Origin: Acanthosepion esculentum
Taxonomy: Eukaryota > Mollusca > Cephalopoda > Sepiida > Sepiidae
NCBI GenBank assembly: GCA_964036315.1
Contig: OZ038480.1
Span: 8,867,703-8,931,702, forward strand
Reading direction: 5' to 3'
DNA: 64,000 nucleotides
Part shown: one piece after another, positions 42,989-54,639 of the stretch
Position numbering within the stretch: the stretch's first letter is position 1
Layout: each line of letters starts with the position of its first letter
Notes under the pieces: generated by a model
What the model was told of the DNA's origin: nothing
Databases searched by the model: none
Seen by the model: only the letters and a program-made list of their open reading frames with translations
Position numbers and translations under genes: made by a program

Positions 42989-45618
42989 ATTAAAAACCAG
43001 AACAAGTACTTTAATGACTGAATAATTGTGCTGTGAATTGATAAAATATAAAGAGTTCGTTTAAAATTTTGCTGGAAAGTTCTACATCACATCACCCCCT
43101 CATTACAAGTTGAATTTAGGTAACCCAAGAAAAAAGACTTTTTCTTTTAGATTTGTATGAAACTGTTTCAAATAACTTTGTAAAACGCCTAACATTGAAA
43201 AATATGCTTTCTGTAAATTAAAAGTTATACCTTGAAGTGTTCCTGAAGTTTTTTCATTAACGGAACTTGGGAGACTTTTAAAACTTTTTTCATCATGTCA
43301 TGCGACTTGAAGGCACAATTCAAATCTGTGTGATTTTTCATCTTCAGCAACTTTGTAAATATCTCTTATCTGTACAAACTTACGGAAGTGCCGCAGTCTT
43401 CCAAGATCTTGAAAGGTTTGACGGGGAATAATATAATTTTATTAGTAGTTCTTTTAATGCAGTGCTACAATGTGTATGATAGGATTATTTTTTCAAGATA
43501 CATGGATGTTACTCTTAGATTTGGTAATTATGACAAAACTATTTCCATAATATTTACTGTCGCTTACCAAAGCTTTTAATCTGTGCTGTTTAACTCCGAT
43601 ATCAATATGATGTCCTTTTTTTCTTTTGGCTTCTTGGAGACAACATACATCAATTTTAGAATTATCAATAATTCCTGATTTTCTTTTTTCACATTAAATG
43701 TCTCGATGGTAAAATCTTTAGATCCCACTGGAGCCACTGACAAAGTTGCTAATTTCTAACAGCTGACAACCAGATAATTCGTTATTTTCGCCAACAATAT
43801 CATTTCTTGATAATAATAATTTTTTTTTATATTCCACGTCTTCACTGTGTTTACATCGTGTCCTCTTTGTTTTTATCTACGGGAAATTAATTTCTTTTCT
43901 GTGGGGGGGGGGATCACTGTTTTTCAGATATCAGTCAAATTGGAATACAGGCTTTCTTCGCTAATCTGAAGTAATGTCATTACCACTAATTTGTATGGGA
44001 ATATTTGTAAGAGTTCCTATTACCGCCAAATAAAATAATCTTCAATATTTCACAATAATTTTATATGAATTTCGTTATATGTTGTATGGACGTTGAGGTA
44101 TCACGCATACTGTGGCCATAGTAAAAGCAATGAGTTTACGTCATGTACGATACCCTGAGCGTGGTCAATGCCTTCAAAGTGCTTTTGAATTCAAAGTTGC
44201 TCTTCTAATATAAGTCTATACAGAATACACGACTGTTTCTCTGATAGTGAATAAAGGGTTGGATTCATGTCTTTCTAAAATACAATGAGAATTGAATACA
44301 AAAATCATCGGCTGGAATTTGAGCTCGGTTTTCCGATTTCAATTTGCGTATCATTAAGCGTTACACCGACATCAAACCTGATCCAGTCAACGTTCATTTA
44401 ATGGCTGACTTTAATGACTGAGAAGCCGGATAGGCTTAGGGAAGATTTGTAGGAATTCTTTTTAGAAAATGCGGGAGGTTAAACAGTCAAACATTCTGAT
44501 CCTTCCAAACCAGCCTCAGCAAGCAACATAACCTTACATTCTATATCGGAGCAAGCAAATATATAAGTTATTTGGTGCATCGACATTTGAATCCAGTTTT
44601 CAGTTTTTAATTTATTACTAAAATCATCAGCTGGGGACGCAATTTTGTTATGAACTGGGTATTTTACAACAGCAAGAAACAAAACAAAAATTAAATATCT
44701 CTTCGTTTGATAAATTATTTCATCAAAACATTTTTTCGGTATTAATTTTTTTTAATGGGAGACAAGTGTACTAATAATATAAATCTTTTGTAACAATAAT
44801 GTAATGTAAAGTTAACTTTCGATAAGCGGTGGAAATACATACGTTAGATGCTAAACGATACGGGAAATGAGGAAAGCAAGATGTTTTAAGACACAAGTCG
44901 AAATCTCTTGTATGAGCGATGTCGTTGTTTTCATATTACAATCTAATCGCTTATAAAAGAAAGTGATAAGCATTATCTTAACGGGCAGTTATGTAGCAAA
45001 CACTGTTGGCTGCTGAAAAGAGTATTCTTAATTTGTGTAATCAATAATTTCGCTACAAAAAACAAACAAACCGTAAACGACGCTTTAATCAACAGCTACC
45101 GATTCTGTCGATTCGTCACAAAAGATTCGATGAACCAATTAACATAGATAAATCGATATTTACTAAGATAAAAAAACTTCCTAAGATTAAAAATTGCTAC
45201 GAACCGAACCTAGGACATGTTTTACATGATGAGGTTGATGACCGGAATACTAGTCATGTTGTGTGGTTACATTTCAAGTTTAAAATATAGTAAGAATCTA
45301 ATTCAATACAAGTGACTATTTGTATGCGAACTCATTATTACATTACGGCAGTGCTTATTTTCAAAGTTTAACTTAGTTTTATACAAAGCGTACCAGTGGG
45401 AACCAAGTGAGAAATTCACTGCACGAAAGACTTTTACCGAGAGGTAATTTCGCTATCACGCTAATGTAACTGCCCTGTGTTTAATGTAACACAGGACTGT
45501 AATATTGCTTGTTTTTTCTACTACTAGTATTAAATGTAATAGACTGAAGTACTACATCAAAGTATCATAACATCGCTTTGCAAACAATGATCTAACTCTA
45601 ATGCAAGCTCTATAATTA
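42989..45618. other. No recognisable gene
   Basis: AT-rich. 44285-44345 (GGCTGGAATTTGAGCTCGGT, TTTCCGATTTCA) resembles the minus-strand family D tRNA-like piece at 55665-55747 but is diverged. A G9 run is at 43903-43911. Nothing else found. Confidence 0.45.
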
Positions 45619-46102
45619 GGTACCTTCATGAGATTGCTAAAATACAGCATAGTCTGATGAAAAAGACTCCAAACTTGAAAACAAAATTTTACCGTCTAAA
45701 TGTTTATGTTATTATTAAGAGGAAAAACCAAAGTTTTTTTTATTATTTTTAAAAATGTGTTCGTTCTTTTTAGAACATTCTAAATTTTGATGGAAAAAAA
45801 CTTGTTTCTCTTTGTATCACCGGAACTAGTAAAATAACATATACGATTTTTTGCACTTTTTTTTTTGTATGACAGACATTAATTTGGAAAATCTTGAAAA
45901 AATAAAAATAATTGTTGGATGTTAATGAAACTTTCAGAATCTATTCACAGATGATGGAAATTATTATAAATATTTTTTCTTTTATTTGGTCTTTCCTCTT
46001 AATAATAACATAAACATTTAGACGATAAAATTTTGTTTTCGTCAAGTTTGGCATCTTTTCCGTCAGACTATACTCTTTTTTTAGCAATCTCATGAAGGTA
46101 CC
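45619..46102. mobile_element. Short inverted-repeat element (MITE), TA-flanked
   Basis: 484 bp bounded by TA at 45617-45618 and 46103-46104. Arms of about 115 bp: GGTACCTTCATGAGATTGCT at the left faces AGCAATCTCATGAAGGTACC at the right. They continue through AAAATTTTACCGTCTAAATG and TTATGTTATTATTAAGAGGA. The centre is AT-rich and non-coding. TA duplication suggests mobilisation by a Tc1/mariner-type transposase. No relative with these ends is in the window. Confidence 0.85.
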
Positions 46103-46104
46103 TA

Positions 46105-46682
46105 TCTTATATGGAGGTAATATCTAAGCGAGAGAAGCAATGAATGGTGTCGGCGGGGAAAAAGATTTCAATCTTATTTATCTGGCAACTGGACTCCGTT
46201 AATTCCTGTTCGTTTATTCTGCTTCTCACTGCATTCGCTGCAAACCACGCGAGATTATGGTTCTTTTACAGGAGTCCTTGTATTTTTCCAGTGGCACCAC
46301 AATTCTCCGTCGGCCAAAAGTTAGTTCCCCGAAAAGATGAGCCTTCCAAGCCGGCTTCAACTCATGTGTAGAGGACGCCAGAGATATTAATGATTATGTG
46401 ATTTGAAAATTAAATTGGTGAGTCAGCTTAAATAGCAGAGTGTGTTCTTTAGCTACGGCTGGTAAACAGTATAGTGGAAGAAAAGCAACAGGAAATTATT
46501 TCACTGCCCCCCACCCCCCAAAAATTAAATTGTACAGTTTGTAGATATTAAAATACGACAAGAAAACCGTGCAAATTTATTGTCACCCAGACCCTGAAGT
46601 GTAATGGCATTTTAAATGTATTAATTGGAAAAGAGGAGAATGTGAGCTAAAAGAATATGTGAAACGACTTGTGTTTGAACTT
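46105..46682. other. No recognisable gene
   Basis: 46144-46371 is open for 75 codons with a hydrophobic N-terminal half (SILFIWQLDSVNSCSFILLL) but has no family resemblance. C-rich tract at 46506-46520. Confidence 0.4.
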
Positions 46683-46785
46683 TTGTAGCCCAGTTGGTAA
46701 AGCAGCGTTTTGGTAAGACAGGCTCCCTAGGATAGATGATGGTAGTTCATATCTTAGTCGTTATTCACATCCATATCGCTTACTT
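46683..46785 (+). repeat. tRNA-like sequence, probably a SINE head
   Basis: TAGCCCAGTTGGTAAAGCAG (box A-like) and, about 50 bases on, GGTAGTTCATATCTTAG (box B-like). No acceptor stem closes around them. Not a functional tRNA. Confidence 0.5.
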
Positions 46786-47170
46786 AAGGATTGAAGAATA
46801 AATACAAAAACGATATGAAAATTGTAGTTAAAAAATATAAAATAACCGAAAATTCATAATAAAAAAATTAGACATTAAAATTTATTAATCACTATTTACT
46901 AATCTAAACTTACCTCTTCGTGAATTCTAACGATTATTATCGCAAGGATTATGACGAGAATTCACGTTTAAATAAATCTTTTTATTGAAATATTTAGAAT
47001 ACTTTGCGTTCATTCTTGCATCTTTATTGTGTGATAAACGAAACATATGGCGTTTATTCGGCAAAGGTTTTCTTGCGTTATTTTCTCGGTCGATGATGCA
47101 TTTGGAATTTCTTCTAAATGAAATACCCCTATACAGTTAAGGCTGAAGAAACCGAAAGTAAATTTAGATA
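46786..47170. other. No recognisable feature
   Basis: AT-rich spacer with a short inverted repeat GTGAATTCTAACG/..GAGAATTCAC around 46921-46963. Confidence 0.45.
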
Positions 47171-47542
47171 TAGGGTGACCCCCAAAAAACGGGAATTTTT
47201 GAACTGCGTATTGCCAGACATGAGCAAGTGGCAACACTGCGAGACAGTGACCTTGAGCAAGTAAACATTTCGCCATTTTAGTAACGAGAATGAAATTCAC
47301 AGTATCCCAGCTGTGATGTTGCAGCAGTCAATGAGGAATCTCAACAGCAGATTTCAAGAATGCATTCGTACAGGAGGACGCCATCTACAGGACGTAATTT
47401 AAAAGAAAAATGAAAATTCCATCATTGTTTCTTAAATGGCAAGTTTTAAGGTTTCAATTACTATGAATTAAATATTTTTCTTCCATCACTCTTGGTTTTA
47501 TTGGATTGTTAAATAGTTCCCGTTTTTTTTGGGGTCACCCTG
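47171..47542 (+). mobile_element. Deletion-derived mariner-type MITE with transposase tail
   Basis: 372 bp between TA at 47169-47170 and TA at 47543-47544. Ends TAGGGTGACCCCCAAAAAAC and, inverted, CAGGGTGACCCCAAAAAAAA. About 140 bases in, one frame reads MRNLNSRFQECIRTGGRHLQ then DVIFKEK-stop at about 47402. This is the form of the extreme C-terminus of an IS630/mariner-type transposase (..SRL..CI...GGHLEDIIFK). So an autonomous element lost most of its gene and kept its ends. Confidence 0.8.
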
Positions 47543-48756
47543 TATTTTTCAGCGAATAAGAGATTTCGTTTTGTGATGACAAAAGTTTAATCTCAGTCAG
47601 GAAGGGATTCAGTATGCAACAACAATGATTTTTCTTCGTGGAATAAAAGCAGTTTCATTCCGAATGTTAGACAGTTATGCAAAATGAATTAAGATCATTC
47701 CTTTCTACTCCAGATGCTAAAGAGAGAATCATCAGTGAGAACTCACTTCGAATTTTTTAAATATTGACTTGAACAACTGGTACATCGTATTTGTTAAGAA
47801 ATTAACAGATTTGCAACTAAAACTGTTTTTACAATGTCAATTTAAGGAAAATATAAACAAGAGATTTTGGAATAATCCCTAGCTTTATATTTTCCGTGTG
47901 ATTTTTACTCATTAAATTCACAAAAATACAAAAGTATATTTTTACACTGTCATTTTGCATACTTGAAATAATAATGACTTTCAAAATAAAATCAATTTGA
48001 AAAGATTAAAAATGAATTTCTTAAGGTTTTAATACATGGTAAGAATAATATATTGCTCACGTCGTTCAGGTTGTTGATTTTTTCTGTCAACTCCAACGAC
48101 CGTCATTAGTAGGAAAAGTTTAAAAGCAAACCTGGAAAAGCTTAATAGCCACTATAAATCGCCTCGTTGATACTTATCCCATTTGATTAAAAGACCTACT
48201 TGCAGAAGGTTAGTTAATTTATTTTGGTATTCACAACCTACAAATGATGTATGTCATGTACTTGGCTTGGTGTTCTCTTGATGAAAATGACATATTACCT
48301 CTCCACGTTGTAAATGTTCGTGGTTATGCGTGATGGCCCCAAGCGATCCTGCTGTCGTTAGAGTCATCAATAATCCTTGCTGGAAGACCTGCTTCTCGTG
48401 TCCATTTGCACGAAGTTCATGATCAACACCAATCTATCTGAAATGAAACGTTACTTTCCTGAATAAATATTTCTTCTGTTACAAGATATGTACGCTGAGT
48501 CTTTCAAGTATTTCGGGTAATTGATTTCTTACTCTAGAAGAAAAACTTTCAGATTAGTGATTTATAAATTTGGTTTTGTCTCATGAGGAAAATATCTGCA
48601 TATTTATTACCACCAACTCGAGAATGCAGATGTTTAAGGTAGGCACTTCGCTCGTACTTATAGCGAACGCAAAGCAATCATTCTAACTCTGTTTACTTGT
48701 ATCGCACTTGTGCTAAACTCAAAGGCAGATGTAATGATCGTCCACGATCGTGCTTG
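47543..48756. other. No recognisable feature
   Basis: No family-like frame, no repeat matched. Confidence 0.45.
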
Positions 48757-49095
48757 TCCGTTCTGGGTATGACGATAAACTACATCCGCGTCCTGAGTAA
48801 GAAAATAAACTACATCCGCGTCCTGGGTAAGACAATAAACTACGTCCGCGTCCTGGGTATGACGATAAACTACATCCGCGTCCTGAGTAAGACAATAAAC
48901 TACATCCGCGTCCTGGGTAAGACAATAAACTACGTCCGCGTCCTGGGTATGACGATAAACTACATCCGCGTCCTGAGTAAGACAATAAACTACATCCGCG
49001 TCCTGGGTAAGACAATAAACTACGTCCGCGTCCTGGGTATGACGATAAACTATATCCGAGTCCTGAGTAAGACAATAAACTACTTCCAACAGAAA
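48757..49095 (-). repeat. 30-bp minisatellite grown from the end of family E
   Basis: About eleven units of (C)GTCCTG(G/A)GTA..GAC(G/A)ATAAACTAC+ATCCG. The order of variants (GGTATGACG / GAGTAAGACA / GGTAAGACA) repeats every three units, giving a 90-bp higher-order period over about three cycles. Open frames across it on both strands come from the multiple-of-three period. Confidence 0.9.
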
Positions 49096-49545
49096 GGCCT
49101 CTGATCAGGAAGTTTTGAGGAGCGTAGAACCACCTCTTAATTGCTGGTGTTCCCAGGTTCACCCTGACACTGTGTGGTAGCACCTGTTAGGGCCTCAGCT
49201 ATGGGCAAATAGTTAACACCTAAACTTGTCTAAAAATAGGTTTTAATACCACAAATGCTTTATAAAAAAAAATTATTACCAGCAATAATTTTTGAAGAAA
49301 AAATTATTATCAGCAAAACAATATATCAAAACAAAACAAAAATACCAACAATACAAACAGTCATACGTTCTTTGAAAAAAATATGACCAGCTATAGTTTT
49401 CTTCAAGGAAAAATATTCACAGAAATAGATTTTTGAAGAAAAACATTACCAGCAATAAAAATTTTGTCGGCATTAAATAACCCATTGAGGTTGATATACC
49501 GTAAATCAAAAACCAAACCAAACCAAACCAAACCAAAACAATCAT
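49096..49545 (-). repeat. Family E body following the minisatellite
   Basis: CAGAAAGGCCTCTGATCAGG, TTGCTGGTGTTCCCAGGTTC, GTGGTAGCACCTGTTAGGG, CAGCTATGGGCAAATAGTT, AT-rich ATTACCAGCAATA units, TTAAATAACCCATTGAGGTT, and an (AACC/AAACC)n tail at 49510-49545. Confidence 0.8.
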
Positions 49546-50233
49546 ACTTGTGTCAACTATTCGCTCATACCTCGTCAACATGCGGTTGGTCGATGATCAA
49601 GCCACTTTAGATGTCAGGAGCTTGAATGCTGATGTTTTTAAGTTATGTTCTCCCTGTACAATTTCCAAGAGCCACTCGAGGTAGACAGTTACAGGGTAAG
49701 AAGCATAGATTATAGAGATATGCGGGGGAGATAACGCTTGACCCTAGACATGGACACATTAAGATTGTAGTGATCGAAAAGCATCCTCTTGGGAGTCCAC
49801 AGAGCAGTGTTTCGAGGGAGGAATCTGCTCGATTGGTACTTACATCTCACCAATGGAATACAAAGGAAATGGGATTGTTTACTACAATAATGTGCGTGTA
49901 CTGGCGGGTCCTAACCGCGAAGGTTAGAACTTGTGGAACTGAGGAATGTCGTTCTTCTGGACACTTTCCAAGGAAATAGTGATAGGCTAGCGAAAAGCAT
50001 GCGACGCCTCGTCTTTAGCAAAAGGGGTGTAGTATGGAAATTAATTCGTCACCCACAAGCATGAAGAGACGTCTTTAGACTATATCGAGTCTGGAAAGTT
50101 ATAACTGGGCGATTAATGTCCATATGTGGCAGCAGTACTCTATTTTCGGCCTGGTTTTCAAGGCAAGGCAATTAAACTTCGCTTGAAAGAATTGGTGCAT
50201 TCGACTTCTATCTGTACCTCTTTTGATTTTTGA
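49546..50233. other. No recognisable gene
   Basis: A 69-codon open frame (49770-49979) without resemblance. Nothing else. Confidence 0.45.
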
Positions 50234-50715
50234 CGACAGGAATCGAACCTATATCCTATCCGGAACCGTCATATAACCTGACGTGCCTTTACCGATTGGG
50301 CCACAGAGGAGCATTCGGTTAGCAAGGTCTGTTTTACTGCTTTTAAACACAATTTTCCATGATTTTCTCTCATACATTCATATCTGCTCGATGCGTATCC
50401 AAATGTAAACAAATGACGCCAGGTCGGTAAATGTTGTTTAATACTGTTTATTATAAACAGAGCATTCACTTAAATATTTGTATCTATAAGAAGAATGTAT
50501 AAACATAAAAAAAATTCTAAAAAAATAATTGTCGGACATTGTCCATTTCATAATCTGTGACGTCATTTGTTTACATTTGGATAAGCATCGAGCGGATATG
50601 AATGTGTTCAGAGAAACTCACGGAGAATTGTGTTTAAACGCTCCTCTGTGGCCCATTCGGTAAAAGCCTGTCAAATTATATGATTCCGTATAGGATACAG
50701 GTTCAATTCCTGTCG
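50234..50715. repeat. Inverted pair of family C tRNA-derived repeats
   Basis: Left copy (minus, 50234-50418) and right copy (plus, 50561-50715) each read, in their own direction, CGTCATTTGTTTACATTTGG, ATATGAATGT, AATTGTGTTTAAA. Then a tRNA-like part follows: CTCCTCTGTGGCCCA(A/T)TCGG (box A-like), GATA(C/T)AGGTTC(G/A)ATTCCTG (box B-like). The left copy has about 28 extra bases before the tRNA-like part. They form a large hairpin with a 140-bp loop that holds a family F copy. Confidence 0.75.
50446..50552. repeat. Family F dispersed repeat, copy 2
   Basis: GTTTATTATAAACAGAGCAT, TTAAATATTTGTATCTATAA, and TTGTCGGACATTGTCCATTT (inverted relative to copy 1's GGACAAGTTCCGACAA). Confidence 0.65.
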
Positions 50716-50775
50716 AGGACGCATATTTTCTACGAAAATTTTTCAGGCATTCAGGCCGGTAAATGTTATTTAATA

Positions 50776-50870
50776 CTGTTTATTATAAACAGAACATTTG
50801 CTTAAATACTTGTATCTATAAAAAGAACGTATAAACATAGAAAATGTCTTTAAAAACATTTGTTCATATT
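50776..50870. repeat. Family F dispersed repeat, copy 3
   Basis: GTTTATTATAAACAGAACAT, TTGCTTAAATACTTGTATCT, ATAAAAAGAACG, AAAATGTCTTTAAAA. Confidence 0.7.
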
Positions 50871-51289
50871 AAGTTTTATATATTTATTATAATGCATCCA
50901 TACGAGTACTTTAATCTAGAGCTATCCCATGATCCTTCACGAAACAATGTACACAAGTTATGTCAATAAATATTAATATAATTCAACATCAGTTCTGAGA
51001 TGAAAATAATATAAATGAAATGATTTGATATTTCAATTAAAATATCTAGATACAAAGTTTTTCAGCATTAGTTTTACATAATGTTTGTGAAATCATAGAA
51101 GTGTCTTTCAAGTTTGTATATTCTTTGCGAATGATTTTGAGAACCATACTTATATTTTTGTATTATACATACTAAAATCATAATTGCAAAAATGATCAGT
51201 AGAAAACCAGACACATACCAACGGGAAATGATCAGCGTCGAATGTACCCTTCAGAAAAACAACCACCCTACAAATATAACATCAGCTTC
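50871..51289. other. No recognisable feature
   Basis: AT-rich spacer. Confidence 0.45.
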
Positions 51290-51660
51290 TACAGGCTGAA
51301 ACAGGAAAGTCATGAAGGGTGGCTGGAGAAATTGCCACCCTGTCTCTTCCATGCGGCGAGGGCTTATCGGAAAAGTTTCTGAAGTTCTACGCTTTATACA
51401 ACATAAGGATACTATTCAGAAGCAACTCTACTCTACAGAGAAATCTCTACCGAGTCAGAGTAGAAAATAAGAACTCTGTGTGCTTCATTCTTTGCAGTTG
51501 TAGCAGGAGAATGCAAAGATGAATTTAGCCGCCCCCTCAAAGTAAGACCGGAAAACATTAAAAAGTCGTAATTAGAGGTGAGATGATGAAATCACGAATG
51601 GCTGATAATGGAGGAAAAGGGTAGACATCAACCTCTGTGGAACAAAGGAAAATGTTGAAC
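51290..51660 (+). pseudogene. PLE GIY-YIG endonuclease fragment
   Basis: Frame 51319-51522 reads CGEGLSEKFLKFYALYNIRI, LFRSNSTLQRNLYRVRVENK, then SVCFILCSCSR. In the next frames come KVVIRGEMMKSRMADNGGKG and VDINLCGTKE. This follows the end of the RT and the GIY-YIG region of a Penelope-like subfamily, in which FRSNSTLR.YL.RVKP, VYSIPCSCG and RGEIEKSGMADHIW occur in this order. The GIY/YIG residues themselves are deleted between CSC and KVVIRG. It is of a different subfamily from the minus-strand PLE at 17-21 kb. Confidence 0.6.
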
Positions 51661-51712
51661 AGAGAGAGAGAGATAGAGAGAGAAGAAGAAGAAGAAAGAG
51701 AGAGACTGGAGA
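51661..51712 (+). repeat. (GA)n / GAA-rich tract
   Basis: GA dinucleotides with a GAAGAAGAA stretch in the centre. Confidence 0.9.
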
Positions 51713-52780
51713 GGCAGACGTCTTAAAGAATCAGTGCATATTTTATGATTTGAGTACTTTCTTAATAAGACTAAATACAGAAAGCATTAATAAATAAAGA
51801 AAAAGGTGACAACAAAAATGATGCTTCAGAGGATGCATTCAAGATTGGTAAGGCTTTCAAGCTTTTATAAATGTTTGGCTCCCAAAGAACACTTTGGAAT
51901 ATTCTAGAATTCAAAAACTGTTACACTGTTTAAATATGCAATGGAAGACTTAACAAAAACAAGTGAACTTTGCAAAAATTTAGAATTTAAGAAATCACCT
52001 AAAGTAAGTTGTTTGCAAGTCTTCTGAAAAATTTCGCTGCTAAGAAAATCGATCACAAAAGAAATTATAGGAATGAATATCAGTGTTTTTAATATATGTT
52101 TTTCTTTACTTATAACGGACACGGAAAAAAATTTCATCATAATCATAAAAATAAATTTATTAGATGTATCTCAAACAAACAAAATGGTGACTAGATTGAG
52201 AATAGCTTTCAATATTGCTAAACCCAATTTACTGGAGAAAGGCAATCTATTGCGAATTGAAAGGTGGGGGAAAATTTTAGAATGCAACCGTCTGGTAAGC
52301 AATTGTCATTTTTAAATGATGAGTTCGAACAGGAAATACCTTATTGGAAAAATAAAGCACTATTTTGAGGATTACAAATGTATTTGAGGAAACAATATAA
52401 GAGAGTTATTCCAAATGCAGCGTATATTTTCAAACTGTCAGATACGAAATGTCATTTGAGTTGCTACAAACAATATTCGTTTTCTGCCCAAACAGTTATT
52501 ATCAAGTTGAAATATTATTTAAAGGATTCGTCGAATGTCAATCAAACAGTTCATTTATAGCAGAATACACAATTTAACTGTTTTCAAATAATTAATAATA
52601 ATTATTCCAATTGATATGATGAAAAGATTTTGACAAGAATACTGGAAACTTTTTACAAACTTAATGTTCTCGTTGTCGCTTGGCTAAGTTTCCTTTTCGT
52701 CTTCATTAAGCCATTTTTGGATAAATAACTTCCAATTAGTCAATGCATGATGAGGAGTCCTGATATTTACTAAACTTAGC
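51713..52780. other. No recognisable gene
   Basis: Frames 52073-52315 and 52378-52560 (plus) are open for 60-80 codons without known motifs. They share an orientation and might be pieces of one decayed ORF, but nothing identifies it. Confidence 0.4.
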
Positions 52781-52871
<91 letters not shown>

Positions 52872-52961
52872 TATAATGAACAGACTGAGATAGATAGATA
52901 GATAGATATATAATGAACAGACTGAGATAGATAGATAGATAGATATATAATGAACAGACTG

Positions 52962-52994
<33 letters not shown>

Positions 52995-53010
52995 TATAAT
53001 GAACAGACTG

Positions 53011-53043
<33 letters not shown>

Positions 53044-53285
53044 TATAATGAACAGACTGAGATAGATAGATAGATAGATAGATATATAATGAACAGACTG
53101 AGATAGATAGATAGATAGATAATGAACAGACTGAGATAGATAGATAGATAGATAGATAATGAACAGACTGAGATAGATAGATAGATAGATAGATAATGAA
53201 CAGACTGAGATAGATAGATAGATAGGTAGATAGATAGATAATGAATAGACTGAGATAGATAGATAAATAGATAATTAGCAGACTG

Positions 53286-53316
<31 letters not shown>

Positions 53317-53326
53317 GAATAGACTG

Positions 53327-53369
<43 letters not shown>

Positions 53370-53420
53370 TAACAGACTGAGATAGATATATAGATAGATA
53401 GATAGATAATGAACAGACTG

Positions 53421-53468
<48 letters not shown>

Positions 53469-53470
53469 GG
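52781..53470. repeat. (TA)n followed by GATA array with regular spacers
   Basis: (TA)n to about 52830, then (GATA)n blocks of 4-9 units separated by about 14 copies of a spacer AATGAACAGACTGA (early ones preceded by TATAT). Spacer variants AATGAATAGACTGA and AATTAGCAGACTGA cluster between 53240 and 53370. The minus-strand 243-codon open frame is a repeat artefact. Confidence 0.9.
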
Positions 53471-53478
53471 ATGGATGG

Positions 53479-53616
53479 GTACCTCGGCAGGCTGTAATGG
53501 TTAGCAAGCCTGTCTCGATAAAACAATTACGACTGAGAAGTTAGTTCGATCCTCACTGGGTGTCTAATAATTTCGGCCATGTGCCACATCTAAGCTGTGC
53601 ATAGAAAATCAATAGA
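53479..53616 (+). repeat. Family B tRNA-derived SINE, copy 2
   Basis: GGTACCTCGGCAGGCTGTAA, box A-like TGGTTAGCAAGCC, box B-like TTAGTTCGATCCTCAC, then TTTCGGCCATGTGCCACATC and TAAGCTGTGCATAGAAAATC. Directly follows the GATA array, which could have grown from the neighbouring GATAGATA tail seen again at 53621. Confidence 0.8.
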
Positions 53617-54096
53617 CAGTTAGATAGATAGATACATAGAAACTCAGATAATGTTCTACTGTAGATGTATTTATTTCCCCTCGCCGTAGAAACTGATTAC
53701 ATTAGATAACTTTATTTTCCGGTTTCTTTTGTTCTCTTTCTGCAAGAAGAATTTACAGTGGAAAGTTCTTCAGGAATCAATTTGAAAAAATACTCACAAC
53801 TGCTTACTACAAAACGCAACGAATAATGAATAATTTAATGTTGTAATTGACAATACTATGCCTTACATAGTTTGGCACCAGATTATGCAACCTTTTAGGA
53901 TACATAAATTGGTTCCTATTCCAATTTTCATACCGTTCAACGTTTTCTAAGAAATGTCAATTTACAAAATACAAAAACTTAACTTGGTTCCAATCGCACA
54001 GTTCTTTGAAAGAGCAATAATTTTGCTTAAAATCTAGTGGCATATAACCTACTGAGAATTAACGTGTATCATTTTCTGTAAGTTATTTTCGAAAAT
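53617..54096. other. No recognisable feature
   Basis: AT-rich spacer. Confidence 0.45.
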
Positions 54097-54245
54097 GTCC
54101 TGGGTATGACGATAAACTACATCCAGCACCAAGACCTTGATCGGAAGATTGGCGATTTTGAGGAGCGTAGAACAAGCTCTTAATTTTTGTTGTTCCCAAG
54201 TCTGTCTCAGAGTGGTAGCACCTGTTAGGGTCGCTGCTATGGGAA
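54097..54245 (-). repeat. Family E, short copy
   Basis: TCCTGGGTATGACGATAAAC, TACATCCAGCACCAAGACCT, GAGGAGCGTAGAACAAGCTC, GTGGTAGCACCTGTTAGGGT, CGCTGCTATGGGAAAATAAT. A single 30-bp end unit only. Confidence 0.7.
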
Positions 54246-54639
54246 AATAATAAAAAATCTGAAGGGAGGGATTCCTAGGCGTCTATTGCCCAGCATCCCC
54301 TGCGAATCCATAGATACCGCGAGCGTATTGCCTTTTTTCGCGGATTGTTCATGTGAGTGGAGAGGCAGTGAGTGATGTTTAGGCGAGGCACTTGCTTCTA
54401 GAACAGAAGCACAGGCTCGGCAGAAACCGGCAATCTTACGGGCACGAGACAAAAGCGGAAGGGCCACTCTGTCGGTCACTGTGAAAGTGGACAAAAAAAA
54501 AACACGGGTTGTGGCAGTTACCGATTATAAGCTTCCCCAAATTGACGTACTAGGGGTCACAATCAACAGTGGCATGGCTATTCGGCCACATTGATTGGTT
54601 ACGTCCGCTTAATCCTGGTAGCCCCTGGAGAATAAATAC
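54246..54639. other. GC-richer block, perhaps 5' UTR of the following LINE
   Basis: Less AT-rich than its surroundings, ends just before endonuclease coding. Contains GGGTTGTGGCAGTTACCG and CACATTGATTGGTTACGTCC, which by position could be a LINE 5' UTR. An 85-codon minus-strand frame has no resemblance. Confidence 0.35.

Noticed and set aside
48658..49183. Open frames of 135-154 codons on both strands
   Set aside because: They translate the family E minisatellite, whose period is a multiple of three.
50234..50715. Functional tRNA genes at the A/B-box-like segments (also 24868, 46683, 53479, 55665)
   Set aside because: Box-like motifs are present but acceptor and anticodon stems do not close. 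Copies are repeated with shared non-tRNA flanks, so they are SINE heads.
52776..53526. 243-codon minus-strand frame rich in YLSI
   Set aside because: Translation of TA and TATC microsatellite with spacers.
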